A stretch of DNA of 64,000 nucleotides. It comes from Lentzea flava. GTDB taxonomy: Bacteria > Actinomycetota > Actinomycetes > Mycobacteriales > Pseudonocardiaceae. Positions 8,821-17,353 of the stretch are shown here, piece by piece (position 1 is the first letter of the stretch; the number at the start of each line of letters is the position of its first letter). The stretch is taken from positions 1 through 64,000 of the forward strand of contig NZ_BMRE01000047.1 in assembly GCF_014648475.1 (NCBI RefSeq). Direction: 5' to 3'. The notes beneath the pieces were generated by a model. It made no database searches, was not told the DNA's origin, and was given only the letters and a program-made list of their open reading frames with translations. A program made the position numbers and the translations under genes.

Positions 8821-9227
8821 ACCGTCATCAACGGCCGGAAGTACTGCGCTGGCAGGTTCTCGTCGACCGGCACGCCGTCGGCCTCGACCCACGCGTGCGC
8901 CCCGAACGGCGGCATCACGCGCACGCCCGCACACCAGGTCGGCCACGTGCCGGACATCCGGCACAGCAACGCCACGGCCACCGATCGAGGCAGACATCCT
9001 TGTGGGCCAAGGCAACGCAGGCTCACCGCGAGGACGGCGTCGCGTGCCGCTTTGGCGGTGTCGTAGCCGGCGGGGCCGGCGCCTCGGCGGAGAAGGGTCA
9101 GGACGCGGCGCAGGGTGCGCGGCTTGAGACGGGCCAGCGGGGTGGCGAGGGTGACGGCCAGGCGGGCCCCGAGCCGGCGGCGAAGGGGGATGCCGGTGGG
9201 GCGGCTGAGTGAGCTCGGTGTGGTCAC
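8817..9227 (-). CDS. Lasso leader peptidase (B2, transglutaminase-like)
   Basis: A protein of 136 residues, the usual size for a split lasso B2 protein. It has the transglutaminase-like Cys-His-Asp arrangement: Cys78 in GCLPRSVAVALL, His111 in GAHAWVEADG and an aspartate near 122 in VPVDEN. It removes the leader peptide before macrolactam closure, guided by the adjacent RRE protein. Start ATG 9227 overlaps the RRE gene by 4 bp, and the stop overlaps the exporter start, so translation is probably coupled. Confidence 0.92.
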   Translation of the reverse strand: MTTPSSLSRPTGIPLRRRLGARLAVTLATPLARLKPRTLRRVLTLLRRGAGPAGYDTAKAARDAVLAVSLRCLGPQGCLPRSVAVALLCRMSGTWPTWCAGVRVMPPFGAHAWVEADGVPVDENLPAQYFRPLMTV

Positions 9228-9475
9228 GCCGTCACCAGGCCCGCGGTCCGCAGTCCCGCCACCAGGGCCGACACGTCCTGTCGTGCCTGCGCCTCGTCCA
9301 CCTCGTAGGCGGAGGTCAGCGCGGTGACTGCCGCGCTCTCGTCGGCCCCGTCGAGCAACGCGCGCACCACGACGACACCTGTCGGGTTGAGCTGCCAGTA
9401 CCGGCCACTGCGTTCGTCGAGCAGCACCTGGCCGTAGTCGGTGTCGGCGACCGAGACGTCATCGCGCAGCCGCAT
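9224..9475 (-). CDS. Lasso RiPP recognition element protein (B1, PqqD-like)
   Basis: A small protein of 83 residues with the PqqD-like winged-helix fold: three-stranded start (DVSVADTDYGQVLLDERSG), YWQLNPTG, then helices ending VSALVAGLRTAGLV. It binds the precursor leader, typically through the YxxPxL segment, and presents it to the B2 protease. The gene begins 17 bp inside the end of the cyclase gene and overlaps B2 by 4 bp. Confidence 0.92.
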   Translation of the reverse strand: MRLRDDVSVADTDYGQVLLDERSGRYWQLNPTGVVVVRALLDGADESAAVTALTSAYEVDEAQARQDVSALVAGLRTAGLVTA

Positions 9476-11270
9476 GTTCTGCTCCCTTGTCCAGGCTGCG
9501 CAGCCACACCTCGCAGCCGATCGTCGAGTACAAGATCGCCGAGCGGAGCTCGGGGGTGTCCGGCCGCAACGCCAGTTCGGTGAGCCTGCGCCGGTCCACC
9601 AGGCCCAGGTCGGCGAGCTTCGAGCCCTCCCACAGCTCGACGAGATCGCCGCGGTGGCGGCGCAGTCCGGCAGAAGCCTCCAGCGACGCCTGGGCCTTGT
9701 TCGTGCGCGCCAGGCACTCGTCCGGGACGATCCCGCGCATGGCCTCGGTGAGCACGGGCTTGTAGTGCCACGGGGTCACGCGCTCCTCCGGCCGTACCGC
9801 CAGGCACGCCTCGATCACGCGGTCGTCCAGGAACGGTGACTGGATCGGGAGTCCTGCCCGCGCGCTCATCTGTTCCCACTGCCGGATGATGCGCGAGCAG
9901 GACAGGATCGGCTCCAGGTCACCGTGCACGCCTCTGGTGCGCCCCAACGGTTCCGCTGTCGTGGCGGCCTCGCGGAGTGCGTCGCGGGCGAGGTCGTGTG
10001 CTTCGGGCGTGACCCAGTCGAACAACCTCGGCCCGGTGGCCCAGCCGAGCGTTCCGGTGACGTTCGGGTCGCGGGGCGCTCGCAGCTTCTCCGCCTCGTC
10101 CGCAAGCCATGCGCCGTAGGAGCGGGAATCGGCGAGTGCGGCGATCATCGGCCGTAGCGGCCAGTGGAACAACGCCCGGAACGCGCGCAGCTGCCGGATC
10201 GCGAAAAGCGGTCGCCTGCGCAGCAACGAGTGGTAGTGCGCCTCGGAGCACCAGGCCACGTGGTCGCCGCCGATGCCGGTCAACCGGACCCGGCAACCCT
10301 TGTCCGCCAAGCCTTTCAGGTCCTCCAGCAACCGCTGGCGGTCCATCACGCCGATGGTGGGCTCGTCCATCGGGTCGTCGATGCCGAGCAGGTTCTCGTA
10401 CACCAGCGGGATCCGCTCGGCCGGCCAGACCACGTGGTCGACCTGCGGCAGATGTGCCGCGGCCCGGCGCGCCCACGCCACGTCCTCGTCCAGCGGGTCC
10501 AGCGACGGCCACGTGCTCGCGACGATCCGCGCGTCCGAGCGGGCGGCGAGGAACGTGATCGACGTGGAGTCGAGCCCGCCGGACAGGTCGCACGCGACGG
10601 CCCCGCCCTGGCGTGTCCGCACGTCGACAGCGGTGATGAGAGCGTCCTTGACCTGCTCGACGGACTCCGCGAGGCCGCGCACCGGCTCGGGGGCTCGCCA
10701 CCAGCGGGTGAGGCGGGCCCGTTCGCCGTCGATCACCAGCGCGCTGCCGGGCGGCACGCACTCGACGCCGCGCCACATCGTCCGCTCCAGCAACGGATGC
10801 GGCGTCGGGAAGAGCAGCCGGACGGCGAGCGCCCGCTCGTCGATCGGGGCGTCGCCCAGCACGTCGGCGCGGTCGGCCGCGACCACCACGCCGTCGATCC
10901 GGCGGTGGAACACGAGTCGCAGACCGGAGGCCGTGCCCTGCACACGGCACCGTCCGCCGAGCGACGCGACGAGGTGGAAGCTGCCCGGCAGGCGCCGGGC
11001 GAAGTCGTCGATGCCGGAGGGATCGCGTGCGACCCGCTCCAGTTCCGCGGCGCCGGCCGGGCACCAGCCGATCACCGCCAGCCGGACGTCACCCGCCGCG
11101 GCGACGGTGATCTCGTCGTCGCGCCACCGCCCGACGAGCCACGGACGCCCCGACGCATGGGTGAACGTCCCCGGCGCGTTGATGCGACGGGCCACGGCGA
11201 GCGCGGCCTCGTGGTCGGGAAGGACCACGAAGTGCGACTCGCCGTGACCCCGCGAGGCCTGATCAGGCAT
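9459..11270 (-). CDS. Lasso macrolactam synthetase (C, asparagine synthase-like)
   Basis: A protein of 603 residues related to asparagine synthetase B. The ATP-pyrophosphatase loop SGGLDS is at 230-235. The N-terminal glutaminase-like domain lacks an initiating cysteine nucleophile, as expected for lasso cyclases. It adenylates the side-chain carboxylate of the ring Asp (Asp8 here) so that the freed N-terminal amine can close the macrolactam. Start ATG 11270 lies 16 bp after the precursor stop, placing it second in the operon. Confidence 0.92.
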   Translation of the reverse strand: MPDQASRGHGESHFVVLPDHEAALAVARRINAPGTFTHASGRPWLVGRWRDDEITVAAAGDVRLAVIGWCPAGAAELERVARDPSGIDDFARRLPGSFHLVASLGGRCRVQGTASGLRLVFHRRIDGVVVAADRADVLGDAPIDERALAVRLLFPTPHPLLERTMWRGVECVPPGSALVIDGERARLTRWWRAPEPVRGLAESVEQVKDALITAVDVRTRQGGAVACDLSGGLDSTSITFLAARSDARIVASTWPSLDPLDEDVAWARRAAAHLPQVDHVVWPAERIPLVYENLLGIDDPMDEPTIGVMDRQRLLEDLKGLADKGCRVRLTGIGGDHVAWCSEAHYHSLLRRRPLFAIRQLRAFRALFHWPLRPMIAALADSRSYGAWLADEAEKLRAPRDPNVTGTLGWATGPRLFDWVTPEAHDLARDALREAATTAEPLGRTRGVHGDLEPILSCSRIIRQWEQMSARAGLPIQSPFLDDRVIEACLAVRPEERVTPWHYKPVLTEAMRGIVPDECLARTNKAQASLEASAGLRRHRGDLVELWEGSKLADLGLVDRRRLTELALRPDTPELRSAILYSTIGCEVWLRSLDKGAEHAAAR

Positions 11271-11286
11271 TCGCGGTGGTGTCGCG

Positions 11287-11388
11287 TCAGTTCTTGCTCA
11301 GGATCAGCCGGTCGTTGCCGGCGTTGCCGAGCAGGCCGGTCTGCGCTTCGAACGTGCCGAGGTCGATCAGCTGCGGGGTCTCGTACAT
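11287..11388 (-). CDS. Citrulassin-type lasso precursor peptide
   Basis: A 33-residue precursor. The leader MYETPQLIDLGTFEAQTG contains the YxxPxLxxxG recognition motif and threonine at position -2. The predicted core is LLGNAGNDRLILSKN: 15 residues, ring from Leu1 to Asp8, tail from Arg9. It differs from citrulassin A (LLGLAGNDRLVLSKN) at positions 4 and 11. In citrulassin A, Arg9 is converted to citrulline by a peptidyl arginine deiminase encoded elsewhere; none is seen in this window, so the product here could be the arginine or the citrulline form. The start ATG at 11388 follows gaggagagg. Confidence 0.93.
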   Translation of the reverse strand: MYETPQLIDLGTFEAQTGLLGNAGNDRLILSKN

Positions 11389-11484
11389 GGTTCGCACCTC
11401 TCCTCGTCGGTGTTGTCGATTCAGCGCGCGCCGACCGAACGTAACGAGAGGGCCGAGGACCGGACCAGGCAAAACGGCTTCCGC

Positions 11485-11508
11485 TTCCGGCAACTGCCGC
11501 AACCGGAA
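11485..11508. promoter_or_regulatory. Inverted repeat upstream of lasso operon
   Basis: TTCCGG and CCGGAA frame a 12-bp spacer containing caactgccgcaa, about 100 bp upstream of the precursor start and immediately before the hydrolase stop. Position and symmetry suit an activator or repressor site, and the LuxR protein at 6385-7020 is the obvious candidate. That pairing is inference. Confidence 0.4.
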
Positions 11509-11516
11509 ATCGAGGT

Positions 11517-12341
11517 TTAGCCGAGGTGTTCGAGGAGAAGGGAGCTCACCGCTTCCGGGATCTCCTCGGGAATCCAGTGGCTCACGTCCTCGACCATCTC
11601 GAACCGGTACGGCCCGGTGCACCACTTCTCGGTCTCGAACGCGGCCACCGACCCGAACGCGACGTCCTCGGTGCTCCACACGTACATGGTCTTGACGCCG
11701 ACCTTGTCCGCGGCGCCCTGGGGCTTGCCCGCGCGGTACCAGTTCAGTGCGGCCGTGAGCGCGCCCGGCTCGGACAGGCGCTGGATGTACTCGTCGACGT
11801 GCGACGGCCGGATGCGGTACTCGAACATCTGCCGCAGCGCGTGGGCGTTGTTCTCCAGCATGCGGCGCTCGGTGCTGCGTTCGCGCCAGTCGAGCATGTA
11901 CTGGGAACGCATCCGCTGCTCTTCGTCGGTCTGCAGCGCGGTCTTCAACGCGCCGGGGTGCGGGGTGGAGAAGACGGAGAGCGTGCGCAGCCGGTCCGGG
12001 TGGTCGATCGCGGTCCACCACGCTACGGCGCCGCCCCAGTCGTGGCCGACGAGGTCGAAAGTGGACCAACCCAGCGCGTCGGCCATCGCGATCACGTCGC
12101 CGACCAGGTGCGTGACCGTGTACTCGCCAGGCTGCTCCGGCCGCACGCCGGGGGAGTAGCCGCGCTGGTCGGGGGCAACGGCGCGGAAGCCGTTCTGGCC
12201 GAGCACCGCGACCTGGTGCTCCCACTCGATGGCGGCCTCGGGGAAGCCGTGCAGCAGCAGGACCGGGCGGCCGTCCTCGGGGCCGGACGCGATGGCGTCG
12301 AAGGTGCCTGCCTCGGTCTCGATGCTCACGTGGTCGATCAC
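11517..12341 (-). CDS. Alpha/beta hydrolase, epoxide hydrolase-like
   Basis: A protein of 274 residues. The nucleophile elbow GHDWGG carries aspartate, as in soluble epoxide hydrolases and haloalkane dehalogenases rather than serine esterases. The oxyanion HGFP motif, an acidic residue in VWSTED and the catalytic histidine in DVSHWIPEE are present. A cap domain lies between about 130 and 200. The start chosen is GTG 12341 (VIDHVSIETEAG); the frame stays open to 12377 through a glycine run that looks non-coding. It lies upstream of the lasso operon on the same strand, 128 bp from the precursor, and probably does not belong to it. Confidence 0.82.
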   Translation of the reverse strand: MIDHVSIETEAGTFDAIASGPEDGRPVLLLHGFPEAAIEWEHQVAVLGQNGFRAVAPDQRGYSPGVRPEQPGEYTVTHLVGDVIAMADALGWSTFDLVGHDWGGAVAWWTAIDHPDRLRTLSVFSTPHPGALKTALQTDEEQRMRSQYMLDWRERSTERRMLENNAHALRQMFEYRIRPSHVDEYIQRLSEPGALTAALNWYRAGKPQGAADKVGVKTMYVWSTEDVAFGSVAAFETEKWCTGPYRFEMVEDVSHWIPEEIPEAVSSLLLEHLG

Positions 12342-12452
12342 AGTTTCGAACCCTACTTCGCCCCCACCCCCTCCCACCCCTTCACCCGTCCGTGTTTCCC
12401 GACGGCACGCGGGGCCCCCGCGTGCGGTCCGGCGGCAGGGGGCGTCACCTGA

Positions 12453-13208
12453 GTGGGTGGTGGTGTGACCTGGCTCTCAACGGCCGAGCCGGAAGACGTG
12501 GCCTCGCGAACATCGGGTGTGCATCCGCATGTCGACGTGCTGAAACCACCGGGCGATACGAATGCAGTCGTGCTCGTGCTGCACGGCGGACGGGAACACG
12601 GCACCGAACCCGTCCGGCGCCACAACCTCGCGTACCTGCGGATGGTTCCGCTGGCCCGCGCGCTGCGGGCACCGGGTGTCGAGGTCTGGAACCTGCGCTA
12701 CCGCGTGCGCGGCTGGAACGCGCCGAGCCTCGATCCCGTCCAGGACGCGCGGTGGGCGCTCGACAAGATCACCGAGCTGCATCCCGGCAAACCCGTCGTG
12801 CTCGTCGGGCACTCGATGGGTGGCCGGACCGCGCTGCGGGTCGCCGGGCATCCGAGCGTGGTGGCGGTGTGCGCGCTCGCGCCGTGGATCGTGCCAGGGG
12901 AGCCGTTCGAGCAGTTGAAGGGCAAGGCGCTGCTCATCGCGCACGGCGACCAGGAGCGGATGACCGACCCGGCGAAGTCGCTGTGGTTCGCGCGGCAGGC
13001 CAAGACCGTCACGGACCGGGTCGCGCGGTTCACCGTGGAGGGCGACGGGCACGCGATGCTCAGGCGGGCACGGGACTGGACGCGGCTCGTCGTCGATTTC
13101 GTGCACGGCGAGCTCGGGCTCGAACCGGTGGCGCCGGACATCGCGAACGCCATGCGGGAGGCCTCGCCGCGTGGCCTCGACGTCCCTCTAGGAGGTTCGC
13201 GTGGCTGA
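12453..13208 (+). CDS. Alpha/beta hydrolase family protein
   Basis: A protein of about 251 residues with a serine nucleophile elbow GHSMGG near residue 119, an HGGREHG oxyanion region near residue 44 and a candidate histidine in EGDGHAMLRRA. Substrate unknown. Start GTG 12453 or 12465; both follow G-rich sequence. It overlaps the following FAD oxidase gene by 8 bp, and that gene has its own aggagg RBS inside this coding sequence, so it may be the first gene of the lipid-modification operon. Confidence 0.75.
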   Translation: MGGGVTWLSTAEPEDVASRTSGVHPHVDVLKPPGDTNAVVLVLHGGREHGTEPVRRHNLAYLRMVPLARALRAPGVEVWNLRYRVRGWNAPSLDPVQDARWALDKITELHPGKPVVLVGHSMGGRTALRVAGHPSVVAVCALAPWIVPGEPFEQLKGKALLIAHGDQERMTDPAKSLWFARQAKTVTDRVARFTVEGDGHAMLRRARDWTRLVVDFVHGELGLEPVAPDIANAMREASPRGLDVPLGGSRG

Positions 13209-14439
13209 GGTCGCCGTCATCGGGGCGGGGGTCGCCGGGCTCACCGCCGCCTACGTGCTGCAACGCGGGCACGACGTGACGCTGTTCGAGGCCGGCGACC
13301 GGCTCGGCGGGCACGCGCACACCCACGACATCGGTGGTGTGGCGGTGGATTCCGGGTTCATCGTCCACAACGAACGGACGTACCCCAACCTGATCAAGCT
13401 CTTCCGCGAGCTGAACGTGTCCACTCAGGACTCCGAGATGTCGATGAGCGTCCGGTGCGACGGCTGCGGGCTCGAGTACGCGGGGGCGAAGAAGCTGCCG
13501 GGGCTGTTCGCCCGTCCCGAGAACGCCCTCAACGGGCGTTACGTGCGGATGCTCGGCGAGATCACGCGCTTCTACCGGCACGCCCAGCGCGTCCTCGGCC
13601 ACGAGGAGGCGCACGACGTCACGCTCGGCGCGTTCCTCGCGATCGGCGGTTACTCGCGGTACTTCGTGGACCACTTCATCGTCCCGCTGGTCAGCGCGGT
13701 GTGGTCGGCGGGCGCGGCGCTGAGCATGAAGTACCCGGCCTGGTACCTGTTCGAGTTCCTCGGCAACCACGGCATGCTCTCGATCGGTGGCACGCCGCAG
13801 TGGAAGACCGTCGTCGGCGGCTCGCGCACGTACGTCGACCGCGCGGTGAAGAACCTGCACGCAGTGCACGTCTCCACTCCCATCAGGGCGGTCACGAGGA
13901 CCGGCGGCCGCGTGGAGATCCGCGACGACGGCAACGTGCTGCACACCGCGGACCACGTCGTCATCGCCACGCACCCGGACCAGGCGCTCGGCCTGCTCGC
14001 GGATGCGACGCGCGAGGAGAAGGAGGTGCTCGGCGCGTTCCGGTACTCGCGCAACGAGACCTGGCTGCACACCGACGCCTCGATCCTGCCCCGCACGACC
14101 GGCGCGAAGGCGTCGTGGAACCTCTACAAGCGAGCCTGCCGGGAAGCCGGCGACCAGGTGCTCGTCAGCTACCACCTGAACCGGCTGATGCGGCTCGACG
14201 AACCGCGCGACTACGTCGTCACGCTCAACCCGCACGACGTGGACCCCGGCAGGGTGCTCGCGCGGATGGTCTACGAGCACCCGATCTACACGCCGGAGTC
14301 CGTTGCCGCGCAACGACGCCTGCCCGGGATCAACTCCCCGTCCACCGCGTACGCCGGCGCGTACCACGGCTGGGGCTTCCACGAGGACGGCTGCGCGTCC
14401 GGAGTGCGCGCGGCACGGCATTTCGGGGTCGACTGGTGA
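13201..14439 (+). CDS. FAD-dependent amine oxidase-like protein
   Basis: A protein of 412 residues with an N-terminal dinucleotide fold (GAGVAGLTAAYVL, then LFEAGDRLGGHAHT). It belongs to the NAD(P)/FAD oxidoreductase group found beside DUF1365 and cyclopropane synthase genes, as in M. tuberculosis Rv0449c. Its reaction is not firmly established; roles in desaturating or modifying an acyl chain have been proposed. The stop overlaps the DUF1365 GTG start by 4 bp. Confidence 0.85.
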   Translation: MAEVAVIGAGVAGLTAAYVLQRGHDVTLFEAGDRLGGHAHTHDIGGVAVDSGFIVHNERTYPNLIKLFRELNVSTQDSEMSMSVRCDGCGLEYAGAKKLPGLFARPENALNGRYVRMLGEITRFYRHAQRVLGHEEAHDVTLGAFLAIGGYSRYFVDHFIVPLVSAVWSAGAALSMKYPAWYLFEFLGNHGMLSIGGTPQWKTVVGGSRTYVDRAVKNLHAVHVSTPIRAVTRTGGRVEIRDDGNVLHTADHVVIATHPDQALGLLADATREEKEVLGAFRYSRNETWLHTDASILPRTTGAKASWNLYKRACREAGDQVLVSYHLNRLMRLDEPRDYVVTLNPHDVDPGRVLARMVYEHPIYTPESVAAQRRLPGINSPSTAYAGAYHGWGFHEDGCASGVRAARHFGVDW

Positions 14440-15119
14440 TCTACGACGTCGTCATCACCCACGCCAGACGCGAGCTGATCGACCGGACGTTCAGCCACCG
14501 CGCCTACATGTGGCTCGTGGACCTCGACGAGCTGCCACGGCTGCCGTGGTGGGTGAAGCCGTTCGCGCGCTTCGAATCCCGCGACCACCTCGGTTCGCCA
14601 GAGAAGTCCATCAGGGAGAACTTGACCGAGTGGCTGGCCGACCGCGGGATCGAGCTGGGCGGCGGGCAGGTGCTGATGCTCGCCAACGCCCGCGTGCTCG
14701 GCTACGTCTTCAACCCGCTGTCCGTCTACTGGTGTCACGACGCGTCCGGGGCACTCGTGTGCGTGGTCGCGGAAGTCCACAACACCTACGGCGGGCGGCA
14801 TTGTTACCTGCTGCGCACCGACGACCACGGCAGGGCGTCGGTGGACAAGGAGTTCTACGTCTCCCCGTTCCTCGAGGTCGACGGCCACTACGTGATGCGG
14901 CTGCCGAAACCGGGTGAGCAGCTGTCCGTGACCATCGCGTTGCGGCAGAACGGGAAGACGACCTTCAGCGCGACGATGCGGGGCGAGCGCACCACGGGCC
15001 TGCGCATGCTGCTGAGCCGGCCGCTGATGCCCCAGCGCATCTCCGCGCTGATCCGCCGTCATGGCATCGCCCTGTACCTCCGGCGCCTGCCGATCGTCCC
15101 CAGGAGTAGTGGTCAATGA
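14436..15119 (+). CDS. DUF1365 family protein
   Basis: A protein of 227 residues matching DUF1365: an RRELIDRTFSHRAYMW start, the HLG loop and the YVFNPLSVYWCHD core. It is the middle gene of the conserved FAD oxidase-DUF1365-CFA synthase trio (compare Rv0448c). Biochemical function is unknown. It overlaps both neighbours (GTGA at 14436, ATGA at 15116), which implies tightly coupled translation. Confidence 0.88.
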   Translation: MIYDVVITHARRELIDRTFSHRAYMWLVDLDELPRLPWWVKPFARFESRDHLGSPEKSIRENLTEWLADRGIELGGGQVLMLANARVLGYVFNPLSVYWCHDASGALVCVVAEVHNTYGGRHCYLLRTDDHGRASVDKEFYVSPFLEVDGHYVMRLPKPGEQLSVTIALRQNGKTTFSATMRGERTTGLRMLLSRPLMPQRISALIRRHGIALYLRRLPIVPRSSGQ

Positions 15120-16342
15120 GCACGTTGTCGCTGCCCCGGCCCAACCAGGGCATCTGGCCGGGCCTGTTCACCACGCCGCGCTCGCCGTTGCGCGCCCGGA
15201 TCGCCGAGTCGCTGTTCCGCAACGCCGTGCGCACGCTGCCGGTGACCGTGCGGCTGCCCGGCGGCAGGACCTGGGGTGCCGGCGGGCCCGTCATGCGGCT
15301 GGTGCGGCCCGCCGCGTTCTTCCACCGGCTCGGCGCCGACGCGAAGATCGGCTTCGGCGAGGCGTACATGGTGGGCGACTGGGAGTCCGACGAGCTCGCG
15401 GACGTGCTGTCGGCGTTCGCGGCGCGGCTCACCACGTTGATCCCGCCCGGCCTGCAGCGGCTGCGGCGGTGGGTGGACCGGCCGCAGACCGAGGTCAACG
15501 ACGTCGCCGGGTCGCGGCAGAACATCCACCGGCACTACGACCTGTCCAACGAGCTGTTCGCGACCTTCCTGGACGAGACGATGACGTACTCGTCCGCGCT
15601 GTTCGAGAACCGGGACGTCGATCTGCGCACGGCCCAGCTCCGCAAGATCGACGGCGTCCTCGACCACGCGGGCGTGCGGTCCGGCTCGCGGGTGCTGGAG
15701 ATCGGCACGGGCTGGGGCGCGCTGGCCATCCGGGCGGCGCAGCGCGGCGCCACCGTCACGTCGCTGACGATCTCAGCGGAGCAACGCACGCTGGCACTGG
15801 ACCGGGTGAGGGACGCCGGGCTCCACGATCGAGTGACGGTCGAGCTGCGGGACTACCGAGAGGAGCACGGTCAGTACGACGCCGTCGTCAGCGTGGAGAT
15901 GATCGAGGCAGTCGGTGCCGAATATTGGCCCGCGTACTTCTCGATGCTCGACCGCGTGCTCGCGCCTGGCGGCCGGGTGGGACTGCAGGCGATCACCATG
16001 CCGCACGACCGCATGATCGCGAGCAAGGCCAGCTACACCTGGATCCACAAGTACATCTTCCCCGGCGGGCTCATCCCGTCGGTGCGCTCGATCGAGGAGT
16101 CGGTGCGCGACCACACGCGGCTGCGGATCGTCGAGACGCGGTCGTTCGGGCACGACTACGCCGAGACCCTGAAGCGGTGGCGGCACACCTTCCTCACCCG
16201 TTGGGACGAGGTGGAACAGCTCGGCTTCGACGACACCTTCCGCCGGATGTGGGAGTTCTATCTGGCCTACTCGGAGGCCGGTTTCCGCGTCGGCTACCTC
16301 GGAGTTCAGCAGTTCGCCATGGCCGAAAGACTGGGCCATTAG
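15116..16342 (+). CDS. Cyclopropane-fatty-acid synthase family methyltransferase
   Basis: A protein of 408 residues. The SAM-binding motif VLEIGTGWGALAI is at about 193-205, preceded by the family hallmark HYDLSNELFATFLDETMTYS. A trailing region with IFPGGLIPS and WRHTFLTRWD is typical of CFA synthases and mycobacterial UfaA1. It transfers a methylene or methyl group from SAM to double bonds of phospholipid acyl chains, at the membrane. The product could be a cyclopropane, a methyl-branched or a further modified chain; the two upstream genes make a simple cyclopropane less certain. Confidence 0.88.
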   Translation: MSTLSLPRPNQGIWPGLFTTPRSPLRARIAESLFRNAVRTLPVTVRLPGGRTWGAGGPVMRLVRPAAFFHRLGADAKIGFGEAYMVGDWESDELADVLSAFAARLTTLIPPGLQRLRRWVDRPQTEVNDVAGSRQNIHRHYDLSNELFATFLDETMTYSSALFENRDVDLRTAQLRKIDGVLDHAGVRSGSRVLEIGTGWGALAIRAAQRGATVTSLTISAEQRTLALDRVRDAGLHDRVTVELRDYREEHGQYDAVVSVEMIEAVGAEYWPAYFSMLDRVLAPGGRVGLQAITMPHDRMIASKASYTWIHKYIFPGGLIPSVRSIEESVRDHTRLRIVETRSFGHDYAETLKRWRHTFLTRWDEVEQLGFDDTFRRMWEFYLAYSEAGFRVGYLGVQQFAMAERLGH

Positions 16343-16401
16343 GACCACGTTCTACCCCAAAAGGGTGCTGCTTTCCCCACCCGGCTGGACTTCGTGGTCC
16401 T
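16341..16401. repeat. Inverted repeat after CFA synthase
   Basis: AGGACCACG at 16341-16349 and CGTGGTCCT at 16393-16401 pair perfectly across a 43-base loop. The first arm overlaps the last two bases of the CFA synthase stop codon. It could end the lipid operon or form an operator between it and the sigma factor gene. Confidence 0.4.
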
Positions 16402-16488
16402 CTTGGAAGCAGGCGGTATCAGACGGCTCGCTGCGTTCTCTTCTTCTGTGAAGCCCCCAGTGTCGCTGTAGTGGAGGAGGTCGCCGGG

Positions 16489-17178
16489 ATGGTCCAGCCC
16501 ACAGCCGTGCGGTCCGGTGGCGGTGTCGGCGTCCTCTCCCCCGAGGAGGAGGCCTGGAACCAGCCAACGGTGCCCATGCGCCGTCGGGTGCGCCAGGCAC
16601 CGGTCTCCAACCAGTGGCTCGCCGAAGCCGAGTTCACCGACCTCGTCGACGCCGCCCTGGACGGAGACAGACGGGCGGTCGAGCATCTGCTCGGCCGGAT
16701 CCAGCCGTTGATCGTGCGCTACTGCCGTGCCCGCGTGGGCGGCCGTGAGCGCACCTTGGTCTCGGCCGAGGACATCGCGCAGGAGGTCTGCGTGGCGGTG
16801 CTCGGCGCGTTGTCCAAGTACCGCTACGAGCCCGGCTCGTTCCTCGCGTTCGTCTACGGCATCGCCGCGCACAAGGTCGCCGACGCCCGCCGCCGCGCCG
16901 TGCGCAACCGCGCCGAGGTCGTGCCCGAGCTGCCCGACTGCCCCTCCCTGGAGGACGGCCCCGAGCAGCACGCGGTCAACGGCGAGATGATGGCCCAGGT
17001 CACGAGGCTGCTGCACAAGTTACCGGCCCGTCAGCGCGAGATCCTCGTGCTGCGGGTGGCCGTGGGGCTGTCCGCCGAGGAGGTCGCGCTGGCCGTGGAG
17101 TCGACGCCCGGTGCCGTGCGGGTGGCGCAGCACCGTGCGCTCACGAGGATGCGGGAGATGATCGCCGAGGAGGGCTGA
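16489..17178 (+). CDS. ECF sigma factor, SigD/ShbA-like
   Basis: A protein of 229 residues with ECF sigma regions 2 and 4. IVRYCRARVG, DIAQEVCVAVLGAL and YGIAAHKVADARRRA correspond closely to M. tuberculosis SigD and Streptomyces ShbA. Region 4 reads LPARQREILVLRVAVGLSAEE, then the helix-turn-helix. ShbA drives transcription of the principal sigma gene in Streptomyces; SigD acts in late growth in mycobacteria. Start ATG 16489 follows ggaggagg. No anti-sigma gene of the RsdA type is adjacent. The N-terminal 45 residues look disordered. Confidence 0.85.
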   Translation: MVQPTAVRSGGGVGVLSPEEEAWNQPTVPMRRRVRQAPVSNQWLAEAEFTDLVDAALDGDRRAVEHLLGRIQPLIVRYCRARVGGRERTLVSAEDIAQEVCVAVLGALSKYRYEPGSFLAFVYGIAAHKVADARRRAVRNRAEVVPELPDCPSLEDGPEQHAVNGEMMAQVTRLLHKLPARQREILVLRVAVGLSAEEVALAVESTPGAVRVAQHRALTRMREMIAEEG

Positions 17179-17353
17179 CCTCCCTGTCACGAGCCGCCGT
17201 CGGTGATGATCCAGTTCTTGTCGCGCTGGTGGCCGATCACGGTGCTGATCGAGCTGCGCGACGAGCACGTCGAGATTGCCGCGGAACAGGCGTCCTGAGG
17301 CCGGTGACCGTTTCCTGCCCGTGGTTGTCGGTGTCGGATGGCATGGTTTGTGC
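17179..17353. other. Intergenic stretch between sigma factor and PfkB kinase
   Basis: A 175-bp gap. All frames were read: the only continuous peptide that looks at all protein-like is a short minus-strand frame ending in a TVIGHQRDKNWIITDGGS tail at about 17188, too short and lacking an RBS. I see no hairpin or supported gene. Confidence 0.4.

Noticed and set aside
7084..11388. Peptidyl arginine deiminase or lasso isopeptidase in the cluster
   Set aside because: No gene with either signature is present in or next to the operon.
17188..17290. Minus-strand tail TVIGHQRDKNWIITDGGS as a possible gene fragment
   Set aside because: No start with an RBS and no recognised family, and the frame lies in a short gap.
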